A stretch of 64,000 nt of DNA from Sphingomonadaceae bacterium (lineage in GTDB: Bacteria; Pseudomonadota; Alphaproteobacteria; Sphingomonadales; Sphingomonadaceae): NCBI GenBank assembly GCA_030147805.1, contig JASBUR010000009.1, positions 40,141 to 104,140 of the forward strand, given 5' to 3'. Of this stretch, positions 9,558 through 17,507 are shown in pieces. The notes under the pieces were generated by a model. That model made no database searches, had not been told where the DNA came from, and worked only from the letters and a program-made list of their open reading frames with translations. Positions within the stretch are counted from its first letter, which is position 1; the number at the start of each line of letters is the position of its first letter. The translations under genes and the position numbers were made by a program.

Positions 9558-10781
9558 CTAGGCGGCGTTCAGGACGCCGTGACGCTTCTTGCCGGCCGAC
9601 AGCTTGACCTGGCCCGCCACCGCAATGACGTGCGCCTCGTCGGTGATCGCGGTGCCGTCGACGCGGGCGCCGCCCTGCGCGATCAGCCGCCGCGCCTCGT
9701 TCTTCGAGGCGACGAGACCGAGTTGCAGCATTGCGTCGAGCAGGCCGATCGACCCCGCGACGGTGAGCGTCGGCAGGTCGGCGCCCGCCGATCCCTGCTC
9801 GAAGGTGGTGCGCGCCGTCTCGGCGGCCGCTTGCGCCGCCTCCGGCCCCCGGCACAGCGCGGTGGCGGCGTCGGCGAGGATCTTCTTCGCCTCGTTGACC
9901 TCGGCGCCCTGCAGCGCCTCGAGGCGCGCGATCTCGTCGACGGGAAGGTCGGTGAACAGCCGCAGGAACTTGCCGACGTCGGCGTCGTGCGTGTTGCGCC
10001 AGAATTGCCAATAGTCATAGCCGGGCAGGCTGTCCTCGTGCAGCCAGACCGCGCCCGACACCGTCTTGCCCATCTTGCCGCCGTCGGCGGTGGTGATCAG
10101 CGGCGTCGTCACGCCGAAAACCTCGACGCCGTCCATCCGGCGCGTCAGCTCGATGCCGTTGACGATATTGCCCCACTGGTCGGAGCCGCCCATCTGCAGC
10201 CGGCAGCCGGCGCGACGCTGCAGTTCCATGAAATCATAGGCCTGCAGGATCATGTAATTGAACTCGAGGAAGCTCAGCGACTGCTCGCGTTCGAGCCTGA
10301 GCTTGACCGAGTCGAAGCTCAGCATGCGATTGACCGAGAAATGCTGGCCCACCTCGCGCAGGAAGGGGATGTACTCGAGCTTGTCGAGCCATTCGGCGTT
10401 GTCGATCATCACCGCGTCCGTCGGGCCGTCGCCGAAGGTCAGGAAGCGATCGAAGATGCGCTTGATCGAGGCAATGTTCGACTGGATCGCCTCGCCGGTC
10501 AGCAGCTTGCGCGCTTCGTCCTTGAAGCTCGGGTCGCCGATCTTGCTGGTGCCGCCGCCCATCAGCACGATCGGCCTGTGGCCGGTCTGCTGGAGCCGGC
10601 GCAGCAGCATGATCTGGACGAGGCTGCCGACGTGGAGCGACGGCGCTGTCGCATCGAAGCCGATATAGCCGGGCACCACCTGCTGCGTCGCCAGCGCGTC
10701 GAGCGCGGCGCCGTCGGTCGTCTGGTGGATGTAGCCGCGTTCGTCTAGGACGCGGAGGAGATCGGAGCGGTAGGCTGTCAT
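9558..10781 (-). CDS. tyrS: Tyrosyl-tRNA synthetase
   Basis: A 407-residue class I aminoacyl-tRNA synthetase that charges tRNA-Tyr. The HIGH-type signature appears as HVGS at residue 50 ([11 protein letters not shown]), the tyrosine pocket segment [20 protein letters not shown] is present in the family form, and the KMSKS equivalent reads KMGKT. The C-terminal S4-like RNA-binding domain is seen near [18 protein letters not shown]. Length and architecture match bacterial TyrS. Only 32 bases separate its start from the divergent anmK gene, so promoter elements of each must reach into the other gene. Confidence 0.97.
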   Translation of the reverse strand: MTAYRSDLLRVLDERGYIHQTTDGAALDALATQQVVPGYIGFDATAPSLHVGSLVQIMLLRRLQQTGHRPIVLMGGGTSKIGDPSFKDEARKLLTGEAIQSNIASIKRIFDRFLTFGDGPTDAVMIDNAEWLDKLEYIPFLREVGQHFSVNRMLSFDSVKLRLEREQSLSFLEFNYMILQAYDFMELQRRAGCRLQMGGSDQWGNIVNGIELTRRMDGVEVFGVTTPLITTADGGKMGKTVSGAVWLHEDSLPGYDYWQFWRNTHDADVGKFLRLFTDLPVDEIARLEALQGAEVNEAKKILADAATALCRGPEAAQAAAETARTTFEQGSAGADLPTLTVAGSIGLLDAMLQLGLVASKNEARRLIAQGGARVDGTAITDEAHVIAVAGQVKLSAGKKRHGVLNAA

Positions 10782-10813
10782 GGCGCGCCGCGCTTAGCAT
10801 GGAGTAAGCCTCG

Positions 10814-11941
10814 GTGGGTAGCGGGTTGCGCCTGGCGATCGGGTTGATGTCGGGAACCTCGATGGACGGGGTCGACGCGGCGCTGATCGAAACCGATGGC
10901 GACCGGCTGGTCCGGCCCCTCGATCATCACTCGCAGCCCTATGACGAGGCGATGCGCGCCAAGCTCCGGCGCGCGATGGAACTGGCGCTGGCGATGGACG
11001 CGCCCGCGGCGCACGCCGAGATCGACCGCATCGCACTCGACCTGACCGTGGCGCACGACGAGGCGGCCGAAGCCCTGATCGCCAAAGCCGGCGTCGCGCC
11101 CGACGACATCGACGTCATCGGCTTCCACGGCCAGACGGTCGCGCATCGCCCCGACCGGCGCTGGACCTGGCAGATCGGCGACGGGGCGCTGCTCGCCAGG
11201 CTGTCGGGCGTCCGCGTGATCGACGATTTCCGTTCGGCCGACGTCGCCGCGGGCGGGCAGGGGGCGCCGCTGGTGCCCGTCTTCCACCAGGCGCTCGTCG
11301 AACCGCTGCGCGAGTTGAGCGGCCTCGGCTGCCGCCAGGCGGTGGCGGTGCTTAACCTCGGCGGCGTCGGCAACCTCACCTGGTTCGGCACCGCCGACGA
11401 CGACATGCTGGCGTTCGACACCGGTCCGGGCAATGCGCTGATCGACGACTGGGTGCGCGCCGAAGCCGGGCTCAGCCACGACGAGGGCGGTGCGCTGGCG
11501 CTCAGCGGCACGGTGCATGAAGAGCGGCTGGCGGCGATGTGCGACCTGCCATGGTTCGATACGCCGCCGCCCAAGTCGCTCGATCGCAACGACTTCTCGA
11601 TCGAGGCGATCCGCGGGCTGGGACTCGCCGATGGCGCGGCGACGCTCGCCGCCTTTACCGCCGAAACGGTGCGGATCGCGCTGCGCCACGCCCCCGAGCC
11701 GACGTCGCGGCTGATCGTGGCCGGCGGCGGGCGGCGCAACGAGGCGCTGATGACGATGCTGCGGCAGCGGCTCAACATGCCCGTCCAGCCCGCCGAGGCG
11801 GTCGGCTGGGACGGCGACATGCTCGAGGCGCAGGCGTTCGCCTATCTCGCGGTTCGCGTACTCGACGGCCGACCGACGAGCTTCCCGACGACGACGGGCG
11901 TCGCGCAACCGATCGGCGGCGGACGGGTTCATCAACCATGA
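10814..11941 (+). CDS. anmK: Anhydro-N-acetylmuramic acid kinase
   Basis: A 375-residue AnmK, which opens and phosphorylates 1,6-anhydro-N-acetylmuramic acid released during peptidoglycan turnover, giving MurNAc-6-phosphate for recycling. Family signatures are the N-terminal GLMSGTSMDGVDAA phosphate-binding loop, GFHGQTVAHRP, LNLGGVGNLT, DTGPGNALIDDW and the C-terminal VAGGGRRNEALM. The start codon is GTG at 10814; the only other early in-frame start is ATG at residue 12, which lies inside the conserved loop. Its stop codon overlaps the next gene, for a small exported protein, by ATGA. Confidence 0.95.
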   Translation: MGSGLRLAIGLMSGTSMDGVDAALIETDGDRLVRPLDHHSQPYDEAMRAKLRRAMELALAMDAPAAHAEIDRIALDLTVAHDEAAEALIAKAGVAPDDIDVIGFHGQTVAHRPDRRWTWQIGDGALLARLSGVRVIDDFRSADVAAGGQGAPLVPVFHQALVEPLRELSGLGCRQAVAVLNLGGVGNLTWFGTADDDMLAFDTGPGNALIDDWVRAEAGLSHDEGGALALSGTVHEERLAAMCDLPWFDTPPPKSLDRNDFSIEAIRGLGLADGAATLAAFTAETVRIALRHAPEPTSRLIVAGGGRRNEALMTMLRQRLNMPVQPAEAVGWDGDMLEAQAFAYLAVRVLDGRPTSFPTTTGVAQPIGGGRVHQP

Positions 11942-12252
11942 ACAGGTTCATCCTCATCGCGGCGCTCGCCGCCGGCGCCGCGCAGGCGGCGACGCCCGAA
12001 AGCTATGCGGCGCTCGAGGCAAAGGTCGCGACCGCCTGCGGCAAGGCCAGCGGGTTCGACCGGGCGCAGGTATCGCCGACGACGGTCCGCTTCAGCGACC
12101 AGGCCGGCGTCGATGCGCGGCTGGTCACCGGCATCTATCCGCAGCCGCACATGAAGCGGGCGCAAGGGCTGATGCTCTGCCTCTACGATCGCCGTAGCGG
12201 GCGGGTCGAAGTTCAGGACGCCGAGAGCTGGTGGACGCGGCGGAAGGGCTAG
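11938..12252 (+). CDS. Small exported protein of unknown function, coupled to anmK
   Basis: This encodes 104 residues starting MNRFILIAALAAGAAQAA, a clear Sec signal peptide, leaving a mature protein of about 85 residues. Two cysteines (ATACGKAS and LMLCLYDRR) could form a disulfide in the periplasm. The mature part includes RFSDQAGVDARLVTGIYPQPHM-like sequence and ends in SWWTRRKG; I do not recognise the family. It overlaps the anmK stop by four bases, which suggests translational coupling and possibly a role connected with cell-wall recycling, but nothing in the sequence proves that. It overlaps the convergent hydrolase gene by four bases. Confidence 0.75.
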   Translation: MNRFILIAALAAGAAQAATPESYAALEAKVATACGKASGFDRAQVSPTTVRFSDQAGVDARLVTGIYPQPHMKRAQGLMLCLYDRRSGRVEVQDAESWWTRRKG

Positions 12253-12887
12253 CGGCCGCTCGCCATCCGCATGTCGACATAGGATTCGACGAGGCCCTGG
12301 AGCTCGACCATTTCTTTTTCGAAGAAATGGTTGGCGCCCTCGATCATCTCATGCGTGATCGTGATGTGGCGCTGCGTCTTGAGCTTGTCGACGAGCTTCT
12401 GCACCCCGCCGGCGGTCACGACCTCGTCGCTGACGCCGTTGACGATCAGCCCCGAGGAGGGGCAGGGCGCGAGGAAGCCGAAGTCGTAGAGGTTGGCAGG
12501 CGGCGCGACCGAGATGAAGCCCTTGATCTCGGGCCGGCGCATCAGCAGCTGCATGCCGATCCAGGCGCCGAAGCTGAAGCCCGCCACCCAGGTGATCTGC
12601 GCCTCGGGGTTGAACTGCTGCAGCCAGTCGAGCGCCGAGGCGGCGTCGGACAGCTCGCCGATGCCGTTGTCGAATTCGCCCTGGCTGCGCCCGACGCCGC
12701 GGAAATTGAACCGCAGCGTCGCAAAGCCGCGCTTGGCGAAGACGTTGTACAGCATGTGCACGATGTGGTTGTTCATCGTGCCCGGATGCGGGTGCAGGAT
12801 GATCGCCACCGGCGCGCGCGGACGGCTGCCCGGCTGGTAGCGGCCCTCGAGACGACCGTCGGGGCCGGGGAAAATGACTTCTGGCAT
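12249..12887 (-). CDS. Alpha/beta hydrolase
   Basis: A 212-residue alpha/beta-hydrolase of the small dienelactone-hydrolase-like group. The oxyanion-hole region HPHPGTMNNH, the nucleophile elbow GFSFGAW (serine within G-x-S-x-G), and the C-terminal catalytic histidine in GANHFFEKE are visible; the catalytic acid is probably D in NGVSDEVV. It has no signal peptide and is likely cytosolic. It is divergent from the cysteine desulfurase gene pair with only 53 bases between them, an arrangement seen near Fe-S assembly loci in related bacteria. Its substrate is unknown. Confidence 0.88.
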   Translation of the reverse strand: MPEVIFPGPDGRLEGRYQPGSRPRAPVAIILHPHPGTMNNHIVHMLYNVFAKRGFATLRFNFRGVGRSQGEFDNGIGELSDAASALDWLQQFNPEAQITWVAGFSFGAWIGMQLLMRRPEIKGFISVAPPANLYDFGFLAPCPSSGLIVNGVSDEVVTAGGVQKLVDKLKTQRHITITHEMIEGANHFFEKEMVELQGLVESYVDMRMASGR

Positions 12888-12940
12888 GGCGAGCGCCTAT
12901 ATAGGGGAGTCGCCCGACTCCGCAACCGGAACCGCTCAGC

Positions 12941-14023
12941 ATGACCGCCTATCTCGACTATAACGCCACTGCGCCGCTCGAGCCGGCGGCCGTCGAAGCG
13001 ATGGCGGCGGCGGCGCGCGACTGGGCGAACCCCTCGTCGGTGCACGGCGCCGGCCGCCGGGCCAGGGGACGGCTCGAAGCCGCACGCGAGACGATCGCAC
13101 GGCATCTGAGCTGCCAACCGCAAGCGATTGTTTTCACGAGTGGTGGTACCGAAGCACTTGGACTTGCGCTGCGCGGCGTCGCGGCGGCGTCGACGATCGT
13201 GTCGGCGGTCGAACATGATGCGGTTCGGTTGCAGGCCGCCGCGTCGGTGGTGGCACCGGTCGATACCGACGGGCGCATCGATCTCGACGCGCTCGCCGGG
13301 CTCCTCGCCGCCGCGCCGCGCCCGGCGCTCGTCGCGGTCATGCACGTCAACAACGAGACGGGGGTCATCCAGCCGATCGAGGCGGTGATCGACCTCGTCC
13401 GCGCGCACGGCGCGCGCCTGCTGTGCGACGCCGTCCAGTCGGCGGGGAAGCTGCCGTTGCCAGCCGCCGATCTCGTTGCGGTGTCGGCGCACAAGCTCGG
13501 CGGTCCTCCGGGCGTCGGGGCGCTGATCGTTCGCTGCGCCGACGATCTCGAAGCGGTGCAGCGCGGCGGCGGGCAGGAGCGCGGCTTGCGCGCCGGTACC
13601 GAGAACCTGCCGGCCATCGCCGGTTTTGCCGCAGCGCTCGAGGCGCGCGCCGACCGGGGCTGGCTCGCGCGTGCGGCCGCGCTGCGCGACCGGCTCGAGG
13701 CAAGGCTCGGCGGTGCCGCCGAGCTTATCGGCGCCGGGGCGCCACGCCTCGGCACGACGACGTGCCTGCGCATGCCGGGCGTACCGGCGTCGACGCAGCT
13801 GATCGCGCTCGATCTTGCCGGGTTCGCGGTATCGAGCGGCGCCGCCTGTTCGTCGGGCAAGGTGCGGACCAGCCACGTGCTGACCGCGATGGGCCTGTCC
13901 GCGGCAGCGGCGGCAGAGGCGATCCGCGTGAGCCTGGGCTGGCACAGCACTGAAGCCGAGGTCGACGGTCTTGCCGACGCCTGGGACGCGCTCGCACGTC
14001 GGCAGGCGGCGAAGGCAGCCTGA
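12941..14023 (+). CDS. Cysteine desulfurase (NifS/IscS-type, first copy)
   Basis: A 360-residue PLP-dependent class V aminotransferase-fold enzyme that takes sulfur from cysteine as a protein persulfide. The PLP-binding lysine is in VSAHKLGGPPGVGAL and the catalytic cysteine in SSGAACSSGKVRTSHVL; HVNNETGVIQP, DAVQSAGKL and GGGQERGLRAGTENL are further family blocks. The N terminus TAYLDYNATAPLEP is complete. It ends by sharing one base with the start of a second desulfurase, and a ferredoxin follows, so the operon is devoted to Fe-S or sulfur transfer. It is shorter and more divergent than the second copy. Confidence 0.92.
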   Translation: MTAYLDYNATAPLEPAAVEAMAAAARDWANPSSVHGAGRRARGRLEAARETIARHLSCQPQAIVFTSGGTEALGLALRGVAAASTIVSAVEHDAVRLQAAASVVAPVDTDGRIDLDALAGLLAAAPRPALVAVMHVNNETGVIQPIEAVIDLVRAHGARLLCDAVQSAGKLPLPAADLVAVSAHKLGGPPGVGALIVRCADDLEAVQRGGGQERGLRAGTENLPAIAGFAAALEARADRGWLARAAALRDRLEARLGGAAELIGAGAPRLGTTTCLRMPGVPASTQLIALDLAGFAVSSGAACSSGKVRTSHVLTAMGLSAAAAAEAIRVSLGWHSTEAEVDGLADAWDALARRQAAKAA

Positions 14024-15162
14024 TGGCGGCGCCGATCTACCTCGATTATCAGGCGACGACGCCGGTCGATCCGGCGGTCGCGGCGGCGATGCAGCCCTAT
14101 CTGATCGAGCGCTTCGGCAATCCGCATTCGCCGCACCGTTATGGCTGGGAGGCCGAAGCCGCCGTCGACGTTGCGCGCTCGCAGATCGCAGCTCTTCTGA
14201 ACACGGTGCCCCAAACCATTGTATTTGCGAGCGGTGCGACCGAGGCGTCGAATCTGGCGCTCAAGGGGGCGATGACCGCGCCGGGGCAGCGCCGCCGCCG
14301 GATCGTCACCGTCGCCACCGAGCATAGCTGCGTGCTCGACACCGTTCGCTATCTCGCCGGCCTCGGTGCCGAGCTGACCTTGATCGGCGTCGATGGCGAC
14401 GGGCTCGTTCGGCTCGACGAGGTCGCGGCGGCGATCGCCGACGACGTGGCGATCGTCTCGGTGATGGCGGTCAACAACGAGATCGGCGTCGTCCAGCCCG
14501 TCGCCGAGATCGCGGCGCTGGCGCACGCCGCCGGGGCGCTGATGCATTGCGACGCGGCGCAGGCGTTCGGAAAGCTGCCGCTCGACGTCGAGGCGCTCGG
14601 CATCGACCTCTTGAGCGTGTCGGGGCACAAGATCTACGGTCCCAAGGGCATCGGCGCGCTCTACGTGCGGCCGGGAACGCCCCTGGCCCCGCAGATGCAC
14701 GGTGGCGGGCAGGAGGGCGACGGGCTGCGGTCGGGCACGCTGGCGCCGATGCTGTGCGTCGGGCTCGGCACGGCGGCGGAGATCGCCGCGGCGCGGATGG
14801 CGGAGGACGCCGACCAGGCCCGACGGCTGTGGGACCGCGCGCTCGATGCGCTCGCCGTGCCGTACCGGATCAACGGCAGCGTGACCGACCGCTGGCCCGG
14901 CAATCTCAACCTCACTTTTCCGGGTATCGACGGGGCGCGGCTGCTGGCCGACCTGCGCGGTCTCGCGGTCTCGGCCGGGGCTGCCTGCGCCTCGGCGAAG
15001 GGGCGGCCGAGCCATGTGCTGGCGGCGCTCGGGCTGTCGCCGTCGCTGGCGCGGTCGAGCCTGCGGGTCGGCTGGGGGCGCTTTACCAGCGAGGGGGAGA
15101 TCGACCGGGCGATGGCGATGATCAACGAGGCGGTACGGGCCCAGGGGGTCCGGGCGGCATGA
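14023..15162 (+). CDS. Cysteine desulfurase (second copy)
   Basis: A 379-residue paralogue of the preceding gene. Conserved blocks are YLDYQATTPVDP, FGNPHSPHRYGWEAE, the PLP lysine in VSGHKIYGPKGIGAL, GGGQEGDGLRSGTLAP and the active-site cysteine in SAGAACASAKGRPSHVL. It begins on the last base of the first desulfurase (TGATG) and its own stop overlaps the ferredoxin start (ATGA), so all three are translationally coupled. Sequence alone cannot say which copy supplies Fe-S assembly and which may serve tRNA thiolation or another sulfur acceptor. Confidence 0.93.
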   Translation: MAAPIYLDYQATTPVDPAVAAAMQPYLIERFGNPHSPHRYGWEAEAAVDVARSQIAALLNTVPQTIVFASGATEASNLALKGAMTAPGQRRRRIVTVATEHSCVLDTVRYLAGLGAELTLIGVDGDGLVRLDEVAAAIADDVAIVSVMAVNNEIGVVQPVAEIAALAHAAGALMHCDAAQAFGKLPLDVEALGIDLLSVSGHKIYGPKGIGALYVRPGTPLAPQMHGGGQEGDGLRSGTLAPMLCVGLGTAAEIAAARMAEDADQARRLWDRALDALAVPYRINGSVTDRWPGNLNLTFPGIDGARLLADLRGLAVSAGAACASAKGRPSHVLAALGLSPSLARSSLRVGWGRFTSEGEIDRAMAMINEAVRAQGVRAA

Positions 15163-15494
15163 CGACCGTGCGCTTCATTTCGGCGGATGGTCGGACGACG
15201 GTCGAGGCGACGGGCGCGCCGGGGACGCGGCTGCTCGAGCTGGCGCAGGCGAACGACCAGCCGCTCGAAGGCGCCTGCGAAGGCGCGATGGCCTGTTCGA
15301 CCTGCCATGTGATCGTCGCCGACGGCGACTACGCCAAGCTGCCGCCACCGAGCGAGGAGGAAGAGGACATGCTCGACTTCGCCTATGGCGTGTCGCGCAC
15401 CTCGCGCCTTGCCTGCCAGATCTGGCTGACCGACGCGATCGATAGCCTCGAAGTCCGCATGCCGGGAGGCAGCGCCAACATGCAGCGCCGCTAG
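15159..15494 (+). CDS. Adrenodoxin-type 2Fe-2S ferredoxin
   Basis: A 111-residue ferredoxin with the vertebrate-type/adrenodoxin cysteine pattern: GACEGAMACSTCHVIV (C-x5-C-x2-C) and a fourth cysteine in RLACQIWLTD. The acidic stretch LPPPSEEEEDMLDFA lies between, as in IscS-associated Fdx proteins that supply electrons for Fe-S cluster building. Start is ATG at 15159, overlapping the preceding desulfurase stop by four bases. This position supports a role as electron donor for cluster assembly with the desulfurases. It converges on the MlaA gene with a four-base overlap. Confidence 0.92.
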   Translation: MTTVRFISADGRTTVEATGAPGTRLLELAQANDQPLEGACEGAMACSTCHVIVADGDYAKLPPPSEEEEDMLDFAYGVSRTSRLACQIWLTDAIDSLEVRMPGGSANMQRR

Positions 15495-16453
15495 GGCTTC
15501 GGCTCGGTCGGCGGCTCGGTCGCAACGTCGGGCGTCGGCTCCGCCGCCGGCGGGGTCGCCGGGACGGCGGGCGCCGCATCGGCGGGCTCGGCGTCGGCGG
15601 GTTCGGCGTCGACGGGCGCGGTCGCCTCGCCGGGCGTCTCGGCCGCGGCGGCAACGGGGTCGCTCGCGGCCGTCGGCGCCTCCGTCGGGGGCGCCGCGAC
15701 GCGTGGCGCGGCGGCAGGCGCCGCCGGCGTCGACTCGTCATATTCGTCGGGCGGCGCGCCGTCGTGGATGAGGTTCCAGCGATACTGGAGGAAGGCCGAC
15801 TTCACCGTGGCATATTCGTCGGCGCTGCCGTCGAGCAGCGGATCGGCGGTATCCATCACGTACGAGCGGGTATCGGCCAGCTCGAGTCCGGTGAGGCCCA
15901 CGGTCTCGAGCGTGGTGAGGTTCGCCCGGTCGATCGCGATGCGATACGGGTCGCCGACGCGCTCGACGCCGAAGCCGATGGCATCGCGTACGGTCGAGGG
16001 GCCGAACAGCGGCAGCATGACGTAGGGTCCCGAGTTCATGCCCCAGACGGCGAGGGTCTGGCCGAGATCCTCGGGCTCCTCGGGCAGGCCCATGTCGGTG
16101 GCGTGGTCGGCAAGCCCGCCGACGCCGAGCGTGGTATTGATGAGGAAGCGCGCCGCGGTGCGGAACGCCTGCTTCACCTTGCCCTGCAGGACCGCGTTGA
16201 TGAACGAATAGGGCTCGTCGACATTGTTGAAGGCATTGCCGATGCCGCGCTGCGCCGCCTTGGGGGTCACGGCGCGATAGGCCTTGGTGGCCGGCGTTAC
16301 GAGCGCCTTGTCGAGGCCGCGATTGAAGTTGTAGATGCTGCGGTTGGTGCGCTCATAGGGGTCGCGCTCGGCGGCGAGCTGGTTCCCCGGCGTTGTGGCG
16401 CATGCGCCCAGGAAGGTGGCCGCCAGCAGGGCGGCGACGCGAGTAGCGCGCAA
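15491..16453 (-). CDS. mlaA: MlaA/VacJ-family outer-membrane lipoprotein
   Basis: An MlaA (VacJ) protein, the outer-membrane part of the Mla system that removes misplaced phospholipids. The lipobox LGAC follows a short hydrophobic leader (ATRVAALLAATF). Family blocks are DPYERTNRSIYNFNRGLD, PYSFINAVLQGK, RFLINTTLGVGGLAD and GPYVMLPLFGPSTVRD. I prefer the TTG start at 16453, because GGGAG lies about seven bases upstream and the signal peptide is then of normal size; ATG at 16489 has no Shine-Dalgarno. After the conserved core a tail of roughly 75 residues is rich in Ala, Pro, Glu and Thr and looks disordered. No mlaBCDEF genes are nearby. Confidence 0.9.
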   Translation of the reverse strand: MRATRVAALLAATFLGACATTPGNQLAAERDPYERTNRSIYNFNRGLDKALVTPATKAYRAVTPKAAQRGIGNAFNNVDEPYSFINAVLQGKVKQAFRTAARFLINTTLGVGGLADHATDMGLPEEPEDLGQTLAVWGMNSGPYVMLPLFGPSTVRDAIGFGVERVGDPYRIAIDRANLTTLETVGLTGLELADTRSYVMDTADPLLDGSADEYATVKSAFLQYRWNLIHDGAPPDEYDESTPAAPAAAPRVAAPPTEAPTAASDPVAAAAETPGEATAPVDAEPADAEPADAAPAVPATPPAAEPTPDVATEPPTEPKP

Positions 16454-16528
16454 ATGAAATCTCCCGAACCCGAACCCAGCAGGATGCATAAATGCTGGGA
16501 AGCAATATGGGTCCGGCGAGTCAATCCG

Positions 16529-16556
16529 TTGACCGCATATAAAGAGATATTTATGT
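16529..16556 (+). promoter_or_regulatory. Candidate sigma-70-type promoter of the met operon, possibly leaderless
   Basis: TTGACC (16529-16534) and TTATGT (16551-16556) are spaced by 16 bases and resemble -35 and -10 hexamers. Transcription would begin at about 16563-16566, essentially on the ATG at 16566. No Shine-Dalgarno precedes that ATG, which fits a leaderless message. The palindrome at 16539-16554 fills the spacer. This is read by eye and is unproven. Confidence 0.45.
16539..16554. promoter_or_regulatory. Imperfect palindrome, candidate operator of the ArsR-type regulator
   Basis: The 16-base sequence ATAAAGAGATATTTAT has matching five-base arms (ATAAA/TTTAT) and two further matching inner bases. 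It lies between the presumed -35 and -10 elements, 11 bases before the regulator gene. Such a position would let a bound ArsR-family dimer block transcription, so autoregulation of the met operon is the simplest reading. It is an AT-rich island in a very GC-rich region. Confidence 0.5.
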
Positions 16557-16565
16557 CTGCAACCC

Positions 16566-17507
16566 ATGACTGACGCCCTGCGAACCTTTCGCGCGCTCGC
16601 CGACCCTACCCGGCTCCGGATCCTGATGCTCGTCCGGCGGATGGAGCTCTCGATCGGTGAACTCGCGCAGGTGTTGCGCCAGAGTCAGCCGCGGGTGTCG
16701 CGCCATGTGAAGATCCTCGCCGATGCAGGTCTGATCGACAGGCATAAGGAAGGCGCGTGGGTGTTTCTTCGCGGCGGGCGCGGCATGGAGGCCCAACCGG
16801 CCTTTGCCGCGCTCGATGCCTGGCAGATCGAACCTGCGAGCAGCGACGTCGAGCGGCTTGCCGCCGTTCGGGCCGAGCGCGCGACGGCTGCGGAGGAATA
16901 TTTCGCGGCGCATGCCGACGAATGGGACAGCATTCGCTCGCTTCATGTCGCCGACACGGAGGTCGAAGCTGCTATCCAGCGCGTGCTGGGCGATCGGTCG
17001 ATCGGAACGCTCATCGATATCGGCACCGGCACCGGCCGCATGATCGAGCTGCTGGGCCCCGTTGCTGAAGGATCGCTCGGAATTGACCGGAGCGTCGACA
17101 TGCTTCGCGTCGCGCGCGCCAAGATCGAAGCGGCCGGCCTTCGCCAGGCGCAAGTGCGTCATGCCGACATGTATGCGCTTCCCGTCGACGATCACTGTGC
17201 CGACACGGTCGTGCTTCACCAGGTGCTCCATTTCGCCCAGGACCCTGCAGCGGCCATCGCCGAGGCGGCCCGCGTGCTGGCGCCCGGCGGACGGTTGCTG
17301 ATCGTCGATTTCGCGTCCCACGACCGTGAGGAACTGCGCCAGCTTCACGCGCACATGCGCCTGGGCTTCGACGACGCGCAGGTCTGCCACTGGCTCGGCG
17401 AGTCGGGTTTGTCGTCGCGCGTCGTCGACCGACTGAGCGGCGGTCCGCTGACGGTGACGCTATGGATCGGCGAGCGCGCACCGCTGCGCCGCGCGGAGGC
17501 TGCATGA
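16566..17507 (+). CDS. ArsR-family regulator fused to a SAM-dependent methyltransferase domain (SahR-like)
   Basis: A 313-residue fusion. Residues 1-85 form an ArsR winged helix (FRALADPTRLRILMLV, then LAQVLRQSQPRVSRHVKIL as recognition helix). From about residue 140 a class I methyltransferase fold follows, with motif I IDIGTGTGRMIELL, HADMYALPV and LLIVDFASHDREEL. ArsR regulators next to metF/metH in Proteobacteria include SahR, which responds to S-adenosylhomocysteine; by domain content and neighbours this is a probable functional equivalent, with the methyltransferase domain likely acting as the SAM/SAH sensor. The typical ArsR metal-binding cysteines are absent. It overlaps metF by ATGA. 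Confidence 0.85.
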   Translation: MTDALRTFRALADPTRLRILMLVRRMELSIGELAQVLRQSQPRVSRHVKILADAGLIDRHKEGAWVFLRGGRGMEAQPAFAALDAWQIEPASSDVERLAAVRAERATAAEEYFAAHADEWDSIRSLHVADTEVEAAIQRVLGDRSIGTLIDIGTGTGRMIELLGPVAEGSLGIDRSVDMLRVARAKIEAAGLRQAQVRHADMYALPVDDHCADTVVLHQVLHFAQDPAAAIAEAARVLAPGGRLLIVDFASHDREELRQLHAHMRLGFDDAQVCHWLGESGLSSRVVDRLSGGPLTVTLWIGERAPLRRAEAA

